A DNA stretch of 15,043 nucleotides, from NCBI GenBank assembly GCA_964390115.1, contig CAYMGT010000020.1:1-15043 (forward strand). Reading direction: 5' to 3'. Origin of the DNA: JAIPJA01 sp964390115. Its GTDB lineage: Bacteria > Patescibacteriota > Patescibacteriia > Patescibacteriales > UBA12465. The notes beneath the pieces were generated by a model. That model ran no database searches. It saw nothing but the letters and a program-made list of their open reading frames with translations, and had not been told where the DNA came from. How positions within the stretch are numbered: the first letter of the stretch is position 1; each line of letters opens with the position of its first letter. This document shows, piece by piece, positions 7,145 through 15,024 of this stretch. A program made the translations under genes and the position numbers.

Positions 7145-8398
7145 TTACTTTCTCAATGCCTCAATTGGGTCTAATTTAGCTGCTTTTCTGGCAGGATAAA
7201 CTCCAAAGAAAACTCCAAAAACAAGAGCAAATATAATTGAAACTAATAATGATTTAAAGGTAATTACGAAATTCCAATCTAGTCCAATCTGATTCAAAAT
7301 TAAAGCTAAAATCCAAGATATAATAATACCAACAATTATTCCAATAACAGCACCCAGACTAGAGATAACAAGCGATTCAAGTAAAAACTGCCACATAATA
7401 TCAATAAATTTTGCTCCAACAGCTTTTCGTAGACCTATTTCCGCAGTTCTCTCTGCTACTATTACATACATTACATTGAGTATACCTACTCCACCAACAA
7501 TTAAAGAAATAACTACAATTGCTATAAGCATTAGGGTTATAATTGAAGTAATTGTATTCAGCATATCCATCATTTCATCCATAGTAGTTACTCTAAAATC
7601 ATCTTTAGATTCATCAGAAATTTCGTGGTTTTCACGAAGTATTTGCCTGGCTTCGTCAGCGGTTTGTTTAGTTATATCAGTATCTTTTAATTTATGAAGA
7701 AACATTTGTACATAATCTATGCCCATCATTTTCTTTTGTAGAGTTCTCAAAGGAATATAAATATAGGAATCAAAATCTAAAGTCATAACCTTACCTCTTT
7801 CCTTTAAAACACCGATGACCTTAAACTTTTTTTTATCTAAGGTTATAAACTTTCCTAAAGGATTAGAGTCAGCAAATAAATCATCTTTTACTTTAGCACC
7901 CAAAACCACCACTTGAGATAATGATTTGTCTTCTACGTCATCAAAAAATCGTCCATAGTCTATTTCACTTTTATCAATATTTATATACTCAGCACTTACT
8001 CCATAAAGTACTGTTTTTTTAGATTCATTTAAATAACTAGCTCTCTTTTGACTAATAATAGCAGCATAACCCGAACTAGTATTAGATAATTTTAAAATAT
8101 CTTCAAAATCATCTAGGGTTAAAGTGGTCACTTGAGAGCCATAGGCTTGAGCAAAAACACTATCAGTTTCAGCCTTAGCTCCCTTTTTATTACTAGGCAC
8201 CTTAGTTTCAGTTTGAATAAAGTCACTACCAAAAGATTCTATTTGATTTAATATTAAACCTCTAATTCCCTCACCTGCAGAAAAAACTACTATAACCGCC
8301 GTAATCCCAATAACAATCCCTAAGACAGTTAAAAACGTTCTTAACTTATTACCTAAAATAGACTGCCAAGCTAATTTTACTGTATCCTTTATTAACAT
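7145..8398 (-). CDS. MacB/FtsX-type ABC transporter permease, second copy
   Basis: This inner-membrane permease of the type VII (MacB-like) ABC family couples ATP hydrolysis to movements of a large extracytoplasmic domain. Its 417 residues follow the family plan: helix 1 at about 22-42 (TVLGIVIGITAVIVVFS), an extracytoplasmic MacB_PCD domain from about 45 to 280, then helices at about 287-314, 341-369 and 383-401. The conserved cytoplasmic loop AERTAEIGLRKAVGA (315-329) would contact the ATPase. The C-terminal YPARKAAKLDPIEALRK is a family hallmark. It is the last gene of the four-gene operon, 17 bases after the paralogous permease stop. The two permeases differ in the extracytoplasmic domain, suggesting a heterodimer rather than a duplicate of identical function. 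Confidence 0.93.
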   Translation of the reverse strand: MLIKDTVKLAWQSILGNKLRTFLTVLGIVIGITAVIVVFSAGEGIRGLILNQIESFGSDFIQTETKVPSNKKGAKAETDSVFAQAYGSQVTTLTLDDFEDILKLSNTSSGYAAIISQKRASYLNESKKTVLYGVSAEYINIDKSEIDYGRFFDDVEDKSLSQVVVLGAKVKDDLFADSNPLGKFITLDKKKFKVIGVLKERGKVMTLDFDSYIYIPLRTLQKKMMGIDYVQMFLHKLKDTDITKQTADEARQILRENHEISDESKDDFRVTTMDEMMDMLNTITSIITLMLIAIVVISLIVGGVGILNVMYVIVAERTAEIGLRKAVGAKFIDIMWQFLLESLVISSLGAVIGIIVGIIISWILALILNQIGLDWNFVITFKSLLVSIIFALVFGVFFGVYPARKAAKLDPIEALRK

Positions 8399-8415
8399 AA
8401 ATACTATTTAACTTA

Positions 8416-9663
8416 TTATTCGTAACGTAGTGCTTCAATGGGGTCTAATTTAGAAGCTTTAATTGCCGGATACAGTCCAAAAACCAAACCAATTAAAGTT
8501 GAAACGGAAAGTGCTAAAGTTATTGACTGCCAGCTAATTATATAATTCCAATCAAAGTCTAAATATATTATTACCTGAGCAATTATCCAAGAAAAGATTA
8601 CACCTAATACCACACCTACAAGTCCGCCTATTAAAGTTAAAAAAAGTGATTCTGTTAAAAATTGTTTAACAATGTCAGGTTTGGAAGCCCCAATTGCTTT
8701 CCTTAGACCAATCTCTCTAGTTCTTTCTTTCACGCTAACAAGTAAAATATTCATAATACCGACTCCACCAACTAAAAGAGATAATGAAGCCATGGCAATT
8801 AAAAAATAAGTAAAAGCGTCAGTTATAGATGTGAAGGCTGATAAGGCTTCTTTAGCGCTACCAACTGTAAAGTCATCATTTTTCCCATCATTATCATAAA
8901 TATCATGCTTTTCTCTTAAAGTAGCCTCAATATCCAAAACAGCTCTGTCTAAGTATTTACTATCTATAGCTTTAGCTCTGATCAGACTTAAGTGTTTAGC
9001 TCCCACGATAAAAGATTGTAAAGATTTCACAGGCACAAAAACTTGATCATCATAATCTTGAAAACCTACAGTTCCCCTCTCCTTCATTACACCAATAATT
9101 TCAAAATTGTGTTTTTTTATACGTAACCTCTTACCAATTGCATCACTATCACCGAAAATCTCTTTTTTTACTGTACTACCTAAAACTACTACCTTAGCAC
9201 TGGACTTACCTTCAGAAATTGAAAAAAATCTACCACTACTAAGCTCCCCACCCTCCACTGCTTGATAATCAGAGCTAACTCCACTAATTGTGGCGTCATA
9301 AGTAAAATTTTCCCAACTCAAAGTTCCATTAGAACGTAAAAGACCATAAGCCACTCCTAAATCAGGTACATTAATTTTATTTCTTAAAGCCTCTAAATCC
9401 TCTAAGTTTAAAGTGGTTATAGAAATTCCCATAACTGATGCCGGTGGAGAGTTTTCATCTTGTCGTCCTCCTGGTAGTACACTAATAATATCAGAACCTA
9501 AAGTTTTTACCTGACTTAAAATTATATCCTGTGCACCTGCTCCAATAGACATAATAATTATCACAGCACAGACACCAATAATTATACCAAGGACTGTTAA
9601 AAAACTTCTAGTTTTATTGACTAGAAGGGACTGTAATGAGTTTTTTATAGCAAAAAATTCCAT
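8416..9663 (-). CDS. MacB/FtsX-type ABC transporter permease, first copy
   Basis: This 415-residue permease is paralogous to the gene just downstream. Helix 1 lies at about 21-41 (FLTVLGIIIGVCAVIII), followed by an extracytoplasmic domain (about 45-280) beginning LGSDIISVLPGG. Helices at about 284-310, 340-367 and 380-398 follow. The coupling loop is KERTREIGLRKAIGA (312-326), and the C-terminus is YPAIKASKLDPIEALRYE. Conserved domain lengths and termini indicate an intact protein. It is 14 bases after the ATPase gene stop, so ATPase and permeases are on separate polypeptides, unlike MacB of Gram-negative bacteria, where they are fused. In related systems such permeases export lipids, peptides or drugs or transmit force to cell-wall enzymes. 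The cargo here is unknown. Confidence 0.93.
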   Translation of the reverse strand: MEFFAIKNSLQSLLVNKTRSFLTVLGIIIGVCAVIIIMSIGAGAQDIILSQVKTLGSDIISVLPGGRQDENSPPASVMGISITTLNLEDLEALRNKINVPDLGVAYGLLRSNGTLSWENFTYDATISGVSSDYQAVEGGELSSGRFFSISEGKSSAKVVVLGSTVKKEIFGDSDAIGKRLRIKKHNFEIIGVMKERGTVGFQDYDDQVFVPVKSLQSFIVGAKHLSLIRAKAIDSKYLDRAVLDIEATLREKHDIYDNDGKNDDFTVGSAKEALSAFTSITDAFTYFLIAMASLSLLVGGVGIMNILLVSVKERTREIGLRKAIGASKPDIVKQFLTESLFLTLIGGLVGVVLGVIFSWIIAQVIIYLDFDWNYIISWQSITLALSVSTLIGLVFGLYPAIKASKLDPIEALRYE

Positions 9664-9677
9664 AAAATTAACTTATT

Positions 9678-10400
9678 TTATTTCAACGAAACTCCAGGTT
9701 TAGCTATCCTCTGTTTAGCTACTTTCTTATCTTCTACAATTAATCCATCTTTAAGTTGTATAATTCTCTTAGCATGTTCAGCCGTAAAAGTCTCGTGAGT
9801 TACTAAAATTATAGTATTACCCTGATTATTGAGAGTTTGTAAAATTTCCATAACCTGTATTCCTGATTTTGAATCTAAATTTCCCGTAGGTTCATCGGCA
9901 AAAATTACTTCCGGCTCATTAACAAGTGCCCTAGCTATTGCCACTCTCTGTTTTTCTCCGCCAGAAATTTGATTAGTAAAGTAGTTTAAACGATGACCCA
10001 AGCCAACGCTCTTTAATACCTTTTCCGCTCTTTCATTCATTTTTTTACGATTATCTGAATAAGTCAAAGGTAATTTAACATTTTCCAAAACACTAACTTT
10101 AGATAATAAATTAAAAGATTGAAAAACAAAACCAATTTTCTTATTTCTAAATTTAGCTAGTTTGTCATCACTCATCTTAGATACTTCTTCACCGGCAAAC
10201 TTATATGATCCAAAACTTGGCCTATCTAAAAGACCTAATATATGCATTAAGGTAGACTTACCTGAACCCGACGGGCCCATGATTGAGACAAATTCACCTT
10301 TTTTAATATTAAAAGACAATTCGTGTAGAACTTTAGTTATAAGTTCACCACTCTTAAATTCTTTAGATATTTGACTTATATCTATTAAGGGTTTATCCAT
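9678..10400 (-). CDS. ABC transporter ATPase of the MacB/LolD type
   Basis: This 240-residue cytoplasmic nucleotide-binding subunit would power the two permeases encoded next to it. Visible motifs are Walker A GPSGSGKST (42-50), Q-loop Gln94 in FVFQSFNLL, the ABC signature ISGGEKQR (145-152, with Ile for the common Leu and Glu for Gln), Walker B VIFADEP (165-171, catalytic Glu170), the D-loop at NLDS (174-177) and the switch His202 in VTHE. All catalytic residues are present. SFNLL after the Q-loop and EKQRVAIARALV are typical of the MacB/LolD/FtsE group. The stop is 14 bases before the first permease, and the start is 5 bases after the adaptor stop, so all four genes share an operon. The last 20 residues form a basic tail of no recognised function. 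Confidence 0.95.
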   Translation of the reverse strand: MDKPLIDISQISKEFKSGELITKVLHELSFNIKKGEFVSIMGPSGSGKSTLMHILGLLDRPSFGSYKFAGEEVSKMSDDKLAKFRNKKIGFVFQSFNLLSKVSVLENVKLPLTYSDNRKKMNERAEKVLKSVGLGHRLNYFTNQISGGEKQRVAIARALVNEPEVIFADEPTGNLDSKSGIQVMEILQTLNNQGNTIILVTHETFTAEHAKRIIQLKDGLIVEDKKVAKQRIAKPGVSLK

Positions 10401-10405
10401 ATTAA

Positions 10406-12313
10406 TTATTGACTTTCTATATAAGTAATAAGTTCTATGTCAGCTTCTAAGCCAGTTTTAACTTCTATTAAACCATCATCACCACGTAGACCTGTTTCCA
10501 CTCTCAATTCTTTAACTTCCCCATTTTCCATTATTTTTACAAACTTACCTTCACCATTTCTGTCTATTATAGAACGTGATGGGATAGCTATAACATCACT
10601 TAACTCAGCGGTTACAATATCAGCATTAGCTGTCATTCCTGGTTTTATTTGTTTGAAATAAGGACTATTTGAATCAAGTAGTTGTATTTTTACTTGATAG
10701 TAAATAACCTCAGATATCACTGTCTCAGCTGGAGAAATTGAAGCTACTGCACCACTAAATTTTTCATCAGATGAAAAAGCATCAAAACTTATCTCCACTT
10801 TGTTAGTCACTTTAATTTTGTTAATATCAGCCTCAGAAATATCAACTTCAATTTCAAAATCATTAGCAGTTAAAAGGTTAAAAACTGCTTTATTAGGTGA
10901 TACTTGCTCACCTACTTCATAATTAACTTCAGAAACTTGCCCACTTATTGGTGCTTTAATTATATTATCTTCTATTTGCTTGCTAATTAAATCAAGTGAT
11001 GATTGAGCTTGACTAAGTTGAGCTCTAGCTAATTGAACATCTTCAGACCTAGCCGGTGATTGCAATCTCTTTAACTCACTTTTAGCTACCAACCATGCCT
11101 CTTGACTAGACTCCACTTGACTAATAGCGCTTGTCTCACTTTTCTCACTATTTAACTTTACTAAACTTAAATTATTTCCTGCACTTGATATTGCTTCTGA
11201 TAAATTTACCCTGGCTTGTGCCAGAGAATTCTCGGCACTGCTAACATTTGTTTGATATGATAAATAGGCACTATTCAAATTTTGTAGAGAATTCTCTACC
11301 GAACTTATCCCAGAGTTAATAGTATTTCTTTGATTAATAATCATAGAAATATAATTATCTAAAGCTTGTTGAGAAAAATTTGAAGAAGTAACTGAATTAT
11401 CAAGAATATTATAGGTGCTATTTAAAGTAGAAAAAATCATATTCAACAGGCTTAAACTAGAAGCTAAAGAGGTAGATAAACTTGATTGACTAAGCGTGAA
11501 CCGGGCCACCTGATAATCTTCTTCAACTGAAGTTAAAAGCTCTCGACTTGTTTTGTATAGGCTTTTAGTATTTATAAGATAACTGGAATTTTGTGCACTT
11601 AAATACGGCTCAGCTGTCTTATCATCTAAAATTGATAAGACAGAATCTAAAGCTAAACCAGAGAGCGATAATTGATAATTAATAATATTTAAAGCTTGAT
11701 CTCTATAATTATTAATAGTTTGTTGATATGTGCTTTTAGTATTAGTTACATTAAGCTCAGCTGTTTTAAGGGCTTGTTCAAAACTGGTTACAGTAGAGTT
11801 TGAAACATCATTTAAATCGTATAATTTAATTTCCGCTTGACTAATATTTTCCTTATTACTTTTTTGTAGAGTTTCTAAATTCTTTATAGCTGACAAATAA
11901 GCACTCTCAGCCTGATTTACTCTAGCTTCAACTACAGCCACCTCAGAAGCAGAAGCTCCTGAAAGCAGTTTATTTAAATTAGCTGAAGCTATACTCATAG
12001 AAGACCTAGCTTCAGTTTGTGAAATAGCTAAACTACTTGAGTCCAGCTCAGCTAGAACTTGATCAGCTCTAACCTCATCCCCGGTCTTTACTAATATTCT
12101 AGACAACTTTCCTGATTTATTAAAATTAAGGTCAACTCCTTTAATTGACTTAATCGCCCCTACCTCACTGACGGTCTGCGTTAAAGGGCCTTTCTCAACA
12201 ATAATAGAGCTATATACTAAATTTTCACTCTTAGGCAAAAGAAAGTATCCTATAGTAGCTAAAATCAATATAAACAAAACTACTAACCAAATTATTTTGT
12301 TTCTTTTTTTCAT
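10406..12313 (-). CDS. Membrane-fusion/adaptor protein with enlarged helical domain (HlyD/MacA-like)
   Basis: This is the adaptor subunit of a MacAB-type exporter, anchored by one N-terminal helix (about 8-26) with the rest outside. The first half of a biotinyl/lipoyl domain is at about 68-91 (GKLSRILVKTGDEV) and its partner at about 454-480 (APISGQVSEVNYEVGEQV). The beta-barrel and membrane-proximal domains follow to residue 635. Between the lipoyl halves is a helical hairpin much longer than usual: at 635 residues the protein is far above the common 370-450. The extra part, about 150-400, is Ser/Asn/Gln-rich and heptad-like. The hairpin ends still match the family (SGASASEVAVVEARVNQAES at 118-137; QSPARSEDVQLARAQLSQAQ at 418-437). 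It is first in the operon, with an extended -10 promoter about 60 bases upstream. Confidence 0.93.
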   Translation of the reverse strand: MKKRNKIIWLVVLFILILATIGYFLLPKSENLVYSSIIVEKGPLTQTVSEVGAIKSIKGVDLNFNKSGKLSRILVKTGDEVRADQVLAELDSSSLAISQTEARSSMSIASANLNKLLSGASASEVAVVEARVNQAESAYLSAIKNLETLQKSNKENISQAEIKLYDLNDVSNSTVTSFEQALKTAELNVTNTKSTYQQTINNYRDQALNIINYQLSLSGLALDSVLSILDDKTAEPYLSAQNSSYLINTKSLYKTSRELLTSVEEDYQVARFTLSQSSLSTSLASSLSLLNMIFSTLNSTYNILDNSVTSSNFSQQALDNYISMIINQRNTINSGISSVENSLQNLNSAYLSYQTNVSSAENSLAQARVNLSEAISSAGNNLSLVKLNSEKSETSAISQVESSQEAWLVAKSELKRLQSPARSEDVQLARAQLSQAQSSLDLISKQIEDNIIKAPISGQVSEVNYEVGEQVSPNKAVFNLLTANDFEIEVDISEADINKIKVTNKVEISFDAFSSDEKFSGAVASISPAETVISEVIYYQVKIQLLDSNSPYFKQIKPGMTANADIVTAELSDVIAIPSRSIIDRNGEGKFVKIMENGEVKELRVETGLRGDDGLIEVKTGLEADIELITYIESQ

Positions 12314-12371
12314 AAAAATTAAACTAAGGTTAAGCCAGCAACTTATCTTATTATATATAAATTATAGTCTA

Positions 12372-12380
12372 AGTATAGCA
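12372..12380 (-). promoter_or_regulatory. Extended -10 promoter candidate of the exporter operon
   Basis: On the minus strand TGCTATACT (12380-12372) is an extended -10 element (TG, one base, TATACT), about 59 bases before the adaptor ATG at 12313. No good -35 box lies at 17 bases, which is common for extended -10 promoters. The longer string TTATGCTATACT shares the 9-mer TTATGCTAT with a site upstream of the small plus-strand gene near 14773. A TATAAT a few bases downstream is an alternative. Confidence 0.45.
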
Positions 12381-12446
12381 TAATATGATAAATTTAATAA
12401 AAAATTAACTAACTAAACCAAGTCTCGGAATTTTTTATCATTTTTA

Positions 12447-13646
12447 CTAATGATTTACAGGTTTTACTTTTAAAATTTTACTTATGGGTATAAAAAATAT
12501 TACTGCGTTTACCATAATCAAAATAAAAATTGCTAAAATTGCTAAACTCAGTGAATAAAGATCGGCCATATAACCAATTAAAGGCAAAAGCCATAGTTTA
12601 TTTAAAGACTTGAAAAGCTCTAAAATAGAACCCATGGTAGCCCTATTCTTTGAGCTTAAACTTTGATGAAATAAGGTATTAGCAATTGGTGAGCGAATAT
12701 TATCAATCATTAAAACTAAGAAAAATAGAACCACCGCCCACTGAGATGAAAAACCTAAGCCCAAAACTAAGAGAGGTAGAGCTGCTAAAAAACTAGAGTA
12801 ATTCATAATTTTTTTTGCTCCAATTTTTTCTTCTAACTTAGTAGTAAATTTAACCAAAATAGCCGCTAGTATTAAGAAAGCGGAATATATTAAACCAAAA
12901 TATTGCAATTCAATGCCAACGCTTTTCATATAAGGTTGAACAAATTTATCTAAAGCAGCTAAAGCTCCAGCGAAAAAACTAATATTTATTATTACTTTAA
13001 TAACTAATTTATTGGATTTCAAATCTTTAAAAGTTTCTTTTAAAAAAATAAAATTATATTTCCAACCTAAGCTATTACTTTTCTTGTCATTCTCTATTTT
13101 AACCCAACTTAAAGTTTGAACAAAATTAATAAAGGCAGGTATAGATGCTATAAAAAATACCCAAGAAAATCCTAGCTTATAAGCTAAAAAACCACCCAGT
13201 AAAGCACCTAAACTCTCAGACAATCGAGCGTAAAATTTTTGATTAACCTTAACCTTGGTATAAGTCGGAGACCCTGGAGTAGCTTCTAAATAATTATAAA
13301 TGAAAGCCGTTTCCGTACCCGAGCGAAAACTTTTCCCAAGTTCATAAATTAAATTAGCCAATAGAATGCTTACGAAATTAAAAGAAAAACCAAAAAATAT
13401 AAAACTTACAAAAATTATAAATTTAGAAAAAATTATACTTCTTCTGGCTCCATAAAGATCCGAAATAATACCTGTAGGAATTTCTATAATAAAAGAAAAG
13501 GCTGAACCTATAGTAAAAATCCAAAAGATTTCCGCATAAGTCAACCCAAGGTCTTGAAAAAATAAAACAATAATCGGAACAAAATAAATTTGATTTTTTA
13601 GAAAAGAAGCTAAATAAAACTTTTTTATTTGTTGATTTATTTTCAT
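12447..13646 (-). CDS. Major facilitator superfamily transporter
   Basis: This polytopic membrane protein of about 399 residues has roughly twelve hydrophobic segments, the pattern of an MFS secondary transporter. Counting from the chosen start, the loop after helix 2 carries the family motif A as GIISDLYGARRS (59-70), with Asp63 and Arg68/Arg69. This motif is typical of proton-driven drug or metabolite exporters. A second, weaker motif-A-like loop occurs in the second half (TTKLEEKIGAKKI). I chose the ATG at 13646; an in-frame TTG five codons upstream (13661) would give 404 residues, but neither start has a Shine-Dalgarno. It follows the threonine dehydrogenase-like gene after about 105 bases, so co-transcription is possible but not shown. 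The substrate is unknown. Confidence 0.88.
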   Translation of the reverse strand: MKINQQIKKFYLASFLKNQIYFVPIIVLFFQDLGLTYAEIFWIFTIGSAFSFIIEIPTGIISDLYGARRSIIFSKFIIFVSFIFFGFSFNFVSILLANLIYELGKSFRSGTETAFIYNYLEATPGSPTYTKVKVNQKFYARLSESLGALLGGFLAYKLGFSWVFFIASIPAFINFVQTLSWVKIENDKKSNSLGWKYNFIFLKETFKDLKSNKLVIKVIINISFFAGALAALDKFVQPYMKSVGIELQYFGLIYSAFLILAAILVKFTTKLEEKIGAKKIMNYSSFLAALPLLVLGLGFSSQWAVVLFFLVLMIDNIRSPIANTLFHQSLSSKNRATMGSILELFKSLNKLWLLPLIGYMADLYSLSLAILAIFILIMVNAVIFFIPISKILKVKPVNH

Positions 13647-13750
13647 ATTTACTATTAACAAAAACTAAACACAAAATAATTCTATACAAAAAATTTATAA
13701 TTATTATTAATAAACTATTAACACAATATTTTTGTTAAACTATTTAAAAA

Positions 13751-14701
13751 TTAACTTGATAAATTTTTAATTTGTTTAATCATTTCTTGAGAGATTTTAT
13801 CTAAATCATAATTTGCTTTCCAACCCCAGTCACCTTGGGCTTGACTATCGTCAATAGTTTTTGGCCAAGAATTAGCTATAGCCTGTCTATTATCTGGATT
13901 ATAAGAGCAAGTAAAATTATTTACATACTTACTTACACTACTAGCTAATTCTTTAACAGAAAAACTAACAGCTGTTAAGTTATAAGCAGTTCTAACTTTA
14001 ATTTTTTCTTTATCAGCTTCCATTAATTCAATAGTTGCCCTAACAGCATCATCCATATACATCATAGGAAGTACGGTATCCTCGCTAACAAAACAATCGT
14101 ATTTAGCATTCTTTAATGCTTCAAAATAAATAGCCACAGCATAATCAGTCGTACCTCCTCCAGGTAAAGTTTTCCAGGAAATAATTCCTGGATATCTTAA
14201 ACTTCTTACATCTAAACCATGTTTATAGAAATAATATTGACATAATAATTCTCCCGCTACCTTAGTAACTCCATACATTGTTGTAGGTTCTAAAATAGTT
14301 TTTTGTGGAGTTTTGTATAAAGGGGTAGTTGCGCCAAAAGCTGCTATAGAACTAGGCCAAAATACTTTTTTTACTTTATATTCAACTGCTAAATCTAAAA
14401 CATTCTTTAAACTGTTCACATTAACATCCCAGGCTAAATCTGGTTTATTCTCACCCACAGCCGAAAGAACTCCAACTAAATGATAAATTGTATCAATTTT
14501 ATATTTTTCAATTAATAATCTTAACTGTTCCTTGTCTCTCATATCAACCATCTCAAAAGGACCAGCCTCTCTAAACTCTTTACTTGGCTCTTTATGATGA
14601 CCAACAGCTAAAACGTTACTATTACCATATTTCTCTCTTAAGCGTGGGATCAACTCAGATCCTATTTGACCCAAAGCCCCGCTAACTAGTATTTTTATCA
14701 T
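13751..14701 (-). CDS. SDR-type L-threonine 3-dehydrogenase-like enzyme
   Basis: This 316-residue NAD-dependent enzyme of the extended SDR family closely fits the epimerase-like L-threonine 3-dehydrogenases, which oxidise L-threonine to 2-amino-3-ketobutyrate. The Rossmann motif is GALGQIG (8-14). The catalytic set is Ser117/Ser118 in FWPSSIAAFG and YGVTK (Tyr143, Lys147). Strings typical of this subfamily are DLAWDVNVNSLKNVL (88-102), SLRYPGIISWKT (167-178), PGGGTTDYAV (180-189), SEDTVLPMMYMDDAVRATIE (206-225) and RQAIANSWPKTIDDSQAQGD (272-291). Length is normal. A plain UDP-sugar 4-epimerase is the alternative, but these strings favour the dehydrogenase. The usual partner, glycine C-acetyltransferase (2-amino-3-ketobutyrate CoA ligase), is not in the window. 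Confidence 0.88.
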   Translation of the reverse strand: MIKILVSGALGQIGSELIPRLREKYGNSNVLAVGHHKEPSKEFREAGPFEMVDMRDKEQLRLLIEKYKIDTIYHLVGVLSAVGENKPDLAWDVNVNSLKNVLDLAVEYKVKKVFWPSSIAAFGATTPLYKTPQKTILEPTTMYGVTKVAGELLCQYYFYKHGLDVRSLRYPGIISWKTLPGGGTTDYAVAIYFEALKNAKYDCFVSEDTVLPMMYMDDAVRATIELMEADKEKIKVRTAYNLTAVSFSVKELASSVSKYVNNFTCSYNPDNRQAIANSWPKTIDDSQAQGDWGWKANYDLDKISQEMIKQIKNLSS

Positions 14702-14728
14702 ATAAATAAATTAAATAATTATATATTA

Positions 14729-14737
14729 ACTATATCA
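14729..14737 (-). promoter_or_regulatory. Extended -10 promoter candidate of the threonine dehydrogenase-like gene
   Basis: On the minus strand TGATATAGT (14737-14729) forms an extended -10 element: TG, one base, then TATAGT (5 of 6). A start near 14722 would give a leader of about 20 bases before the ATG at 14701. The -35 position (TTTTTA) is poor. The AT-richness of the region limits confidence. Confidence 0.35.
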
Positions 14738-14775
14738 TAACAAAAAATATATAAAAAGATAATAAAGCTAATTTA

Positions 14776-14793
14776 TGCTATTATCAATATAAT
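14776..14793 (+). promoter_or_regulatory. Candidate promoter of the 58-residue protein gene
   Basis: TGCTATTAT (14776-14784) is an extended -10-like element, and a perfect TATAAT follows at 14788-14793. Either would yield a leader of roughly 45-55 bases before the ATG at 14848. No convincing -35 box is seen. The upstream string TTATGCTAT repeats that of the exporter operon promoter. Confidence 0.3.
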
Positions 14794-14847
14794 AGAATTT
14801 TCTAAAATTTATCTTATAAATTTAATCATTTAATACTATAAATATCT

Positions 14848-15024
14848 ATGAAGTATTTTAAATCAATACTGATTATTATAATCGTTATGATAGTTATAAC
14901 ATCGGGATATATTCTTTTGATTAATAAAAAAGATTCTAAAGTAGAATATTCTCCAACATCTAAAATCGAACTTCCTGTAATAGAAAAAATGGGTCATACG
15001 CAATATAGGGTTTTAAAAAAATAA
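14848..15024 (+). CDS. Small membrane-anchored protein, unknown function
   Basis: A 58-codon frame begins at an ATG and encodes a short basic start (MKYFK), a strongly hydrophobic helix at about 7-26 (ILIIIIVMIVITSGYILLIN) and a charged tail of about 32 residues ending QYRVLKK. The layout is an N-terminal signal anchor with a small extracytoplasmic tail. There is no Cys for lipoprotein processing and no motif I recognise. It is divergent from the dehydrogenase gene with a candidate promoter upstream. The stop falls right after a run of seven A; in the -1 frame the reading stays open to the window edge, so the protein might be longer if that run is a sequencing error or a slippage site. The next ATG, at 15031 with AAGG before it, may begin another gene. 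That it is a real gene is likely, not certain. Confidence 0.55.
   Translation: MKYFKSILIIIIVMIVITSGYILLINKKDSKVEYSPTSKIELPVIEKMGHTQYRVLKK

Noticed and set aside
7476..7697. Plus-strand 73-codon open frame
   Set aside because: It is antisense to a well-conserved permease gene, and its Ile/Ser-rich translation is what the reverse of membrane-helix codons gives.
10162..10661. Plus-strand open frames of 70 and 74 codons
   Set aside because: They are shadows of the ABC ATPase and adaptor genes, which have complete motifs on the other strand.
13423..13689. Minus-strand 88-codon open frame overlapping the MFS gene start
   Set aside because: It is in another frame of the MFS N-terminal region; its translation lacks any family signal, and the MFS frame shows motif A.
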